10,763 bases of DNA, from assembly GCA_016765265.1 (NCBI GenBank), contig JAESQG010000157.1:2220-12982 (forward strand), read 5' to 3'. Position 1 is the stretch's first letter, and each line of letters opens with the position of its first letter. Position numbers and translations under genes: made by a program. This DNA is from Pseudomonadales bacterium (GTDB lineage Bacteria > Pseudomonadota > Gammaproteobacteria > Pseudomonadales > DC-out160). Below are positions 7,380 through 10,763 of this stretch, in pieces. The notes beneath the pieces were generated by a model, which was given only the letters and a program-made list of their open reading frames with translations, had not been told where the DNA came from and searched no databases.

Positions 7380-7800
7380 TAAAAGCAGATTGAAACGAGG
7401 TGTACAAAATCACTAAGCCCTGATTTTTCATCGGTATTTTTCATGAGGTAAGTGGCAATTTAGGCGATCGAATGAGTTTTATTCTAAGACCAATGAGTCA
7501 GTTACTAATGAGGCACATGATAATAGTTCTGCCGGATATATTTTTTTTTGTAAACAAGGGCACTGCGGTCTGGTTTAAAAATGACCGGCAATCAAGTGTT
7601 TACTCCTCTTATAGAAAATCACTAGTTGTTTGTGTGTTCGATAAGCTATTGACCTGTTACCCAATACACTGCAATATACCGGCTCAATTTTGCGGGTGCT
7701 CTAGAAAATCGGGTGTTAATTTATCCGTATTTTAAGTCTAAGTCAGATACGAAAGCAGCCGTCGTAATATTCACTAAATAATATAAAAGCCGAGGATTCC
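7380..7800. other. Intergenic region upstream of etfB; no gene supported
   Basis: This AT-rich stretch separates the ETF-QO promoter from etfB. An open frame of 87 codons at 7472-7735 has no convincing ribosome-binding site and no recognisable protein character. Visible items are a run of nine T (7541-7549), a 9-bp direct repeat ATTTTTCAT (7423-7431 and 7436-7444), and the 9-mer TAGAAAATC twice (7612-7620 and 7702-7710). A weak promoter candidate is TTGACC (7649-7654) with a poor -10, CAATAT, 17 bp on (7672-7677). The etfB start has GAGGA at 7792-7796. I could not fix the etfB promoter with confidence, nor find a clear PsrA- or FadR-type operator. Confidence 0.5.
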
Positions 7801-8553
7801 ATGAAGGTTCTTGTTGCTGTCAAACGAGTTGTCGATGCTAACGTTAAAGTTCGCGTAAATGCGGACAACACGGGCATTGATTTAAATAACGTTAAGATGG
7901 CCATGAACCCTTTTGATGAGATCGCTGTTGAAGAAGCAGTGCGTCTTAAAGAAAAAGGGGTGGCTACTGAGATTGTTGTAATCTCGATGGGTAAGAAAGA
8001 CTGTCAAGAGCAAATCCGCACTGCCTTAGCGTTGGGCGCGGATCGAGGTATCTTGGTGGAGACTGACGAAGAGTTACAACCTCTAGCGATAGCCAAGCTG
8101 CTAAAGGCAGTTGTTGACGAAGAAAAACCTGAAATTATTATTTTTGGCAAACAAGCCATCGATAATGATAACAGTCAAACTGGCCAAATGTTGGCTGCTC
8201 TTTGTGGCTATTCTCAAGCTGCCTTTGCGTCTGAAATCATTATTGAAGACGGTAAAGCGACAGTGACACGTGAAGTGGATGGCGGTTTGCAAACGCTTGC
8301 CTTGAATCTTCCGTTAGTAGTGACCACTGATTTGCGATTGAACGAACCACGTTATGCCTCGCTACCTAATATAATGAAGGCCAAGAAAAAACCTGTAGGT
8401 GTTAAAACTCCAGCAGACCTTGGTGTAGACGCAGCGCCTCGATTGAAGACCGTAAAAGTAGAGCCACCCGCAGAGCGAAAAGCGGGTGTGAAGGTCGAAA
8501 CTGTTGAGGAATTGGTAGACAAACTGAAAAACGAAGCGAAGGTTATATCATGA
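7801..8553 (+). CDS. etfB: Electron transfer flavoprotein beta subunit
   Basis: EtfB pairs with EtfA to form the soluble heterodimer that accepts electrons from acyl-CoA and other flavin dehydrogenases; the beta subunit binds AMP and docks with partner dehydrogenases. The 250-residue length is standard. Family marks are the start M-K-V-L-V-A-V-K-R-V-V-D, M-N-P-F-D-E-I-A-V-E-E-A-V-R-L-K-E, G-K-Q-A-I-D-N-D-N-S-Q-T-G-Q-M, and T-R-E-V-D-G-G-L-Q-T. The recognition loop that contacts dehydrogenases is intact at ~178-198 (L-R-L-N-E-P-R-Y-A-S-L-P-N-I-M-K-A-K-K-K). GAGGA at 7792-7796 is close (4 nt) but adequate as a ribosome-binding site. The stop overlaps the etfA start by 4 bp (ATGA), so the two subunits are translationally coupled, as expected for equal amounts. 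Confidence 0.97.
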   Translation: MKVLVAVKRVVDANVKVRVNADNTGIDLNNVKMAMNPFDEIAVEEAVRLKEKGVATEIVVISMGKKDCQEQIRTALALGADRGILVETDEELQPLAIAKLLKAVVDEEKPEIIIFGKQAIDNDNSQTGQMLAALCGYSQAAFASEIIIEDGKATVTREVDGGLQTLALNLPLVVTTDLRLNEPRYASLPNIMKAKKKPVGVKTPADLGVDAAPRLKTVKVEPPAERKAGVKVETVEELVDKLKNEAKVIS

Positions 8554-9479
8554 GCGTTTTAGTTTATGCAGAACACGATAATGTGACTTTAAAGGGTGCT
8601 ACTTTGTGCACAGTGGCTGCAGCAAAAGAAATCGGCGGAGACGTTGTTGTTCTTGTGGCTGGCAGTGGATGTGCAGCAGTAGGTGAAGCAGCGGCTAAAG
8701 TTGAAGGCGTGTCTAAAGTATTGGTTGCAGACAATGCAGCCTATGAGTATCAATTGGCAGAAAACATTGCCGATTTGGTTGTTGAAATTGGGAAAGACTA
8801 CAGCCACATTTTGGCCGCAGCCACAACCACAGGTAAAAACTTCTTACCTAGAGTGGCAGCGTTATTAGATGTAGCTCAGATTTCTGAAATTATTACAGTG
8901 GTAAATGAGAATACTTTCCAACGACCCATCTATGCGGGCAACGCAATAGCCACGATTGAAAGCAGCGATGCAATAAAAGTGATCTCTGTTCGTGCCACTG
9001 GGTTTGACGGTGTTCCTGCCGAGGGCGGATCTGCTTCAGTTGAGGCAGTGGACCTTGCTAAAGACGCTGGATTATCCAGCTTCATTAGTGCCGAGATCGC
9101 GAAGTCTGATCGCCCTGAATTGACCGCTGCTAGCATCATTATTTCAGGTGGTCGCGGTATGCAAAATGGCGATAACTTCAAGATTCTTGAAGCGGTTGCT
9201 GATAAATTGGGTGCTGCCATGGGGGCCTCTCGCGCGGCTGTCGACGCAGGTTTTGTACCCAATGACATGCAAGTGGGACAGACCGGTAAGATTGTTGCTC
9301 CTGATCTTTATATTGCTGTGGGTATCTCTGGAGCGATCCAGCATCTTGCGGGCATGAAAGACAGTAAAGTTATTGTTGCTATTAATAAAGACGAAGAAGC
9401 GCCTATCTTTCAGGTAGCGGATTATGGCTTAGTAGCTGATCTATTTGTGGCTGTTCCTGAATTGGAAAAGTTGCTTTGA
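8550..9479 (+). CDS. etfA: Electron transfer flavoprotein alpha subunit
   Basis: EtfA carries most of the FAD site of the ETF heterodimer and passes electrons on to ETF-QO, encoded divergently in this window. The 309-residue length is typical. The N-terminal half is the adenine-nucleotide-like fold (S-V-L-V-Y-A-E-H-D). The C-terminal FAD domain is clear from S199 on: S-G-G-R-G-M-Q, G-A-A-M-G-A-S-R-A-A-V-D-A-G-F, V-G-Q-T-G-K (242-247), A-P-D-L-Y-I-A-V-G-I-S-G-A-I-Q-H-L, A-I-N-K-D-E-E-A-P-I-F and V-A-D-Y-G-L-V-A-D-L-F. The start is the ATG in the ATGA overlap with etfB, with AAGG about 9 nt upstream. A strong terminator follows at 9533. Nothing in the sequence suggests a truncated or altered protein. 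Confidence 0.97.
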   Translation: MSVLVYAEHDNVTLKGATLCTVAAAKEIGGDVVVLVAGSGCAAVGEAAAKVEGVSKVLVADNAAYEYQLAENIADLVVEIGKDYSHILAAATTTGKNFLPRVAALLDVAQISEIITVVNENTFQRPIYAGNAIATIESSDAIKVISVRATGFDGVPAEGGSASVEAVDLAKDAGLSSFISAEIAKSDRPELTAASIIISGGRGMQNGDNFKILEAVADKLGAAMGASRAAVDAGFVPNDMQVGQTGKIVAPDLYIAVGISGAIQHLAGMKDSKVIVAINKDEEAPIFQVADYGLVADLFVAVPELEKLL

Positions 9480-9532
9480 GTCTGTAAATATTGAAAGTGG
9501 TAGACTGCTCAAGTCTCCTCGAGTGATATTGG

Positions 9533-9562
9533 AAAATGCCTGCACATTGTGTAGGCATTTTT
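9533..9562 (+). terminator. Intrinsic terminator of the etfBA operon
   Basis: AAAATGCCTGCAC (9533-9545) pairs with GTGTAGGCATTTT (9549-9561) as a 13-bp stem with one G-U pair and a 3-nt loop, followed by further T residues (TTTTTAGTTT). It lies 54 nt after the etfA stop codon. Confidence 0.85.
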
Positions 9563-9662
9563 AGTTTGTGTAATGAAAAAATCTGATTTGATTCCTAAGA
9601 GCCCATCTCTAACTATAATGAATCGAGTTTATTGATATTAAATCGATATGAGTACGCATTCG

Positions 9663-9699
9663 CTATGGTTATTCAGTGGCTATGGGCATATTCAGTGGG
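9663..9699. repeat. Imperfect tandem duplication
   Basis: CTATGGTTATTCAGTGG (9663-9679) is followed directly by CTATGGGCATATTCAGTGGG (9680-9699). The two share CTATGG and ATTCAGTGG with a 2-4 nt variable centre. It lies in non-coding DNA upstream of the radical SAM gene. Confidence 0.65.
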
Positions 9700-9797
9700 C
9701 ACAGGGTGAGTTTTACTATTCTGCTTAGTCTTGACCATTGAAATTCAAATAACTGTAAGAATCCTATCGGGGATGCGACTTATGAAGATAGATGATA

Positions 9798-9857
9798 TAA
9801 CACAAGGGTCTATTATCTCAGGGTTCGTTATCTCAAGGTTAATTATTTAAGGAGATG
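9798..9857 (+). repeat. Imperfect 15-bp tandem repeats running into the radical SAM gene's ribosome-binding site
   Basis: TTATCTCAGGGTTCG (9813-9827) and TTATCTCAAGGTTAA (9828-9842) match at 12 of 15 positions. TTATTTAAGGAGATG (9843-9857) is a degenerate third copy containing the Shine-Dalgarno AGGAG. A still weaker copy may precede them (9798-9812, sharing AGGGT). The array ends 2 nt before the start codon. Confidence 0.65.
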
Positions 9858-9859
9858 CA

Positions 9860-10763
9860 ATGCACGCCACCTTCCCTCTGTTGAAAAACTCGGATTTCCC
9901 CGCTTTAAGTCGCGACCGTCTGGAGACCTTACAGGTTAATCTTGGATATCGCTGCAACCTGCGTTGTCTGCATTGCCATGTTAATGCAAGCCCCGATCGT
10001 ACAGAGATGATGGACGAGGAAAATCTAGCATTGATTTCCAAAGTACTAGCCGCACGAGGGATAACTCATCTAGATCTTACTGGTGGTGCTCCCGAATTGC
10101 ATGAAGGCTTTCGGAAATTAGTAGCGCAGGCAAGTGCTCAGGGAGTAAAGGTGACAGACCGCTGTAACTTGACCGTATTGTTTGAACCGGGGCAAGAAAC
10201 ATTGGCAGAATTTCTTACGGAACATTCCGTGGATATTGTTGCCTCTTTACCTTGTTACTCCATTGAAAACGTAGATCAGCAGCGCGGGGAAGGCGTCTTC
10301 GATAAGAGCATCGCTGCGTTGCAAAAACTAAATCGATTAGGCTATGCGAAGGAGGGTACCGGCTTGACTCTGAATTTGGTCTATAACCCTCAAGGCCCAA
10401 CTCTTCCCCCTGATCAAGTGGCGTTAGAGGCGGATTATAAAAGAGTGTTAAAAGAGGAGTTCGATATTGAATTCAACGAACTCTTTGCCATTACCAATAT
10501 GCCAATCAAACGGTTTGGTTCAACCTTGATTTCGAAAGGACAATTTGAAGAGTATATGGAGCTGCTGATCAATAGTTTTTCGCCAGGTAATTTGGATGGC
10601 GTAATGTGTCGTAGTTTGGTCAGTGTAGATTGGCTAGGCTACTTGTACGACTGTGATTTCAATCAGCAACTGGAAATGCAGCTTGCGGGAGAGGGTAAAC
10701 CGCATCTTCGAGATTTATTGGATGGGGATATCGCAGATCGTCCAATACGAGTGGCTGACCATT
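9860..10763 (+). CDS. arsS: Radical SAM protein of the ArsS (arsenosugar biosynthesis) type, 3' end cut by window
   Basis: The frame is open from the ATG at 9860 to the window edge (301 full codons). An in-frame TAA at 9848-9850 and AGGAG at 9850-9854, 5 nt before the ATG, fix the start. The [4Fe-4S]-SAM motif is C32-x3-C36-x2-C39 (N-L-G-Y-R-C-N-L-R-C-L-H-C-H-V), and the SAM-binding L-T-G-G-A-P-E-L is at 73-80. Further family marks are V-T-D-R-C-N-L-T-V-L-F-E-P-G (98-111), V-A-S-L-P-C-Y (127-133), L-N-L-V-Y-N-P-Q-G-P, and a C-terminal DUF3641-like part with C250 and C265 (L-G-Y-L-Y-D-C-D-F-N-Q-Q-L). This is the layout of the radical SAM/Cys-rich family now called ArsS, which acts with the methyltransferase ArsM in making arsenosugars in cyanobacteria. 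The last codon is His301 followed by T, as expected just before the family's H-C-x-G-C-T-A-G tail. No arsM is in the window, so the arsenic role is inferred from family only; a different substrate is possible. Confidence 0.85.
   Translation, partial: MHATFPLLKNSDFPALSRDRLETLQVNLGYRCNLRCLHCHVNASPDRTEMMDEENLALISKVLAARGITHLDLTGGAPELHEGFRKLVAQASAQGVKVTDRCNLTVLFEPGQETLAEFLTEHSVDIVASLPCYSIENVDQQRGEGVFDKSIAALQKLNRLGYAKEGTGLTLNLVYNPQGPTLPPDQVALEADYKRVLKEEFDIEFNELFAITNMPIKRFGSTLISKGQFEEYMELLINSFSPGNLDGVMCRSLVSVDWLGYLYDCDFNQQLEMQLAGEGKPHLRDLLDGDIADRPIRVADH

Larger units (their letters stand above)
9563..9859 (+). other. Intergenic region and probable leader upstream of the radical SAM gene
   Basis: No gene is supported here. 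A perfect -10-like TATAAT lies at 9614-9619, but no good -35 is found at 16-18 bp; TTGATT at 9588-9593 is 20 bp away. If it is the promoter, the leader would be about 235 nt. Other content: ATTGATAT (9631-9638) and ATCGATAT (9642-9649), a near-direct repeat with an 11-bp period; a tandem duplication at 9663-9699; TTGACC at 9731-9736; the palindrome TTGAAATTCAA at 9738-9748; and 15-bp repeats running into the ribosome-binding site. A 26-codon frame at 9648-9728 has no Shine-Dalgarno. Confidence 0.5.

Noticed and set aside
7531..7683. Long-range inverted repeat GCCGGATATAT / ATATACCGGC
   Set aside because: Arms are short, differ by an inserted base and lie about 130 bp apart; no insertion-like sequence lies between them.
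7472..7735. 87-codon open frame between ETF-QO and etfB
   Set aside because: No clear ribosome-binding site, a run of Phe codons from a poly-T tract, no recognisable domain, and it fills the region where etfB control should lie.
7380..7800. PsrA- or FadR-type operator controlling the ETF genes
   Set aside because: No GAAAC/GTTTC-type inverted pair with suitable spacing was found on either strand.
8930..9268. 112-codon minus-strand frame inside etfA
   Set aside because: Antisense to the highly conserved FAD domain of EtfA.
9573..9635. 20-codon frame just after the etfBA terminator
   Set aside because: No Shine-Dalgarno, and it would start upstream of the only -10-like box in the interval.

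Overview
The window reads as a chromosomal segment of a gammaproteobacterium, probably marine or aquatic. This is inferred from moderate to low GC, a divergent ETF-QO / etfBA arrangement like that of Pseudomonas, an RND pump, and a porin-plus-small-phosphate-binding-like-protein pair familiar from marine Gammaproteobacteria. No rRNA, tRNA, CRISPR array, transposase or phage gene was seen. The species cannot be fixed from this sequence.

Layout, left to right. (1) Bases 1-3638: the 3' part of a periplasmic adaptor (membrane fusion protein) gene, cut by the left edge, followed 4 nt later by a complete 1043-residue RND inner-membrane permease. Together they are a drug or metabolite efflux system; an outer-membrane channel is not visible here. 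(2) Bases 3639-5530: a strong sigma70-type promoter, a ~106-nt leader with a near-palindrome, a 400-residue outer-membrane beta-barrel protein, then, 1 nt later, a 151-residue secreted protein related to phosphate-binding (PstS-like) proteins. A hairpin that should terminate transcription from both sides closes the unit. (3) Bases 5587-9562: the electron-transfer-flavoprotein module. ETF-ubiquinone oxidoreductase lies on the minus strand, with its own promoter and a leader holding three 19-bp direct repeats. Divergent from it, after ~560 bp, are etfB and etfA on the plus strand, overlapping by 4 bp and ended by a strong terminator. EtfAB collects electrons from acyl-CoA and other flavin dehydrogenases, and ETF-QO passes them to the quinone pool. 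(4) Bases 9563-10763: about 300 bp of repeat-bearing intergenic DNA and then a radical SAM gene of the ArsS (arsenosugar biosynthesis) type with its C-terminal DUF3641-like region. It runs off the right edge just before the expected Cys-rich tail.

Points for a second look: short imperfect tandem repeats (period 15 or 19 bp) recur at several gene junctions, in two cases directly adjoining a Shine-Dalgarno; the RND permease lacks the TM10 lysine of the AcrB proton relay; the porin/PstS-like pair has no ABC transporter partner; and an ArsS-type enzyme appears without a visible arsenic gene beside it. I did not find a clearly new multi-gene system.
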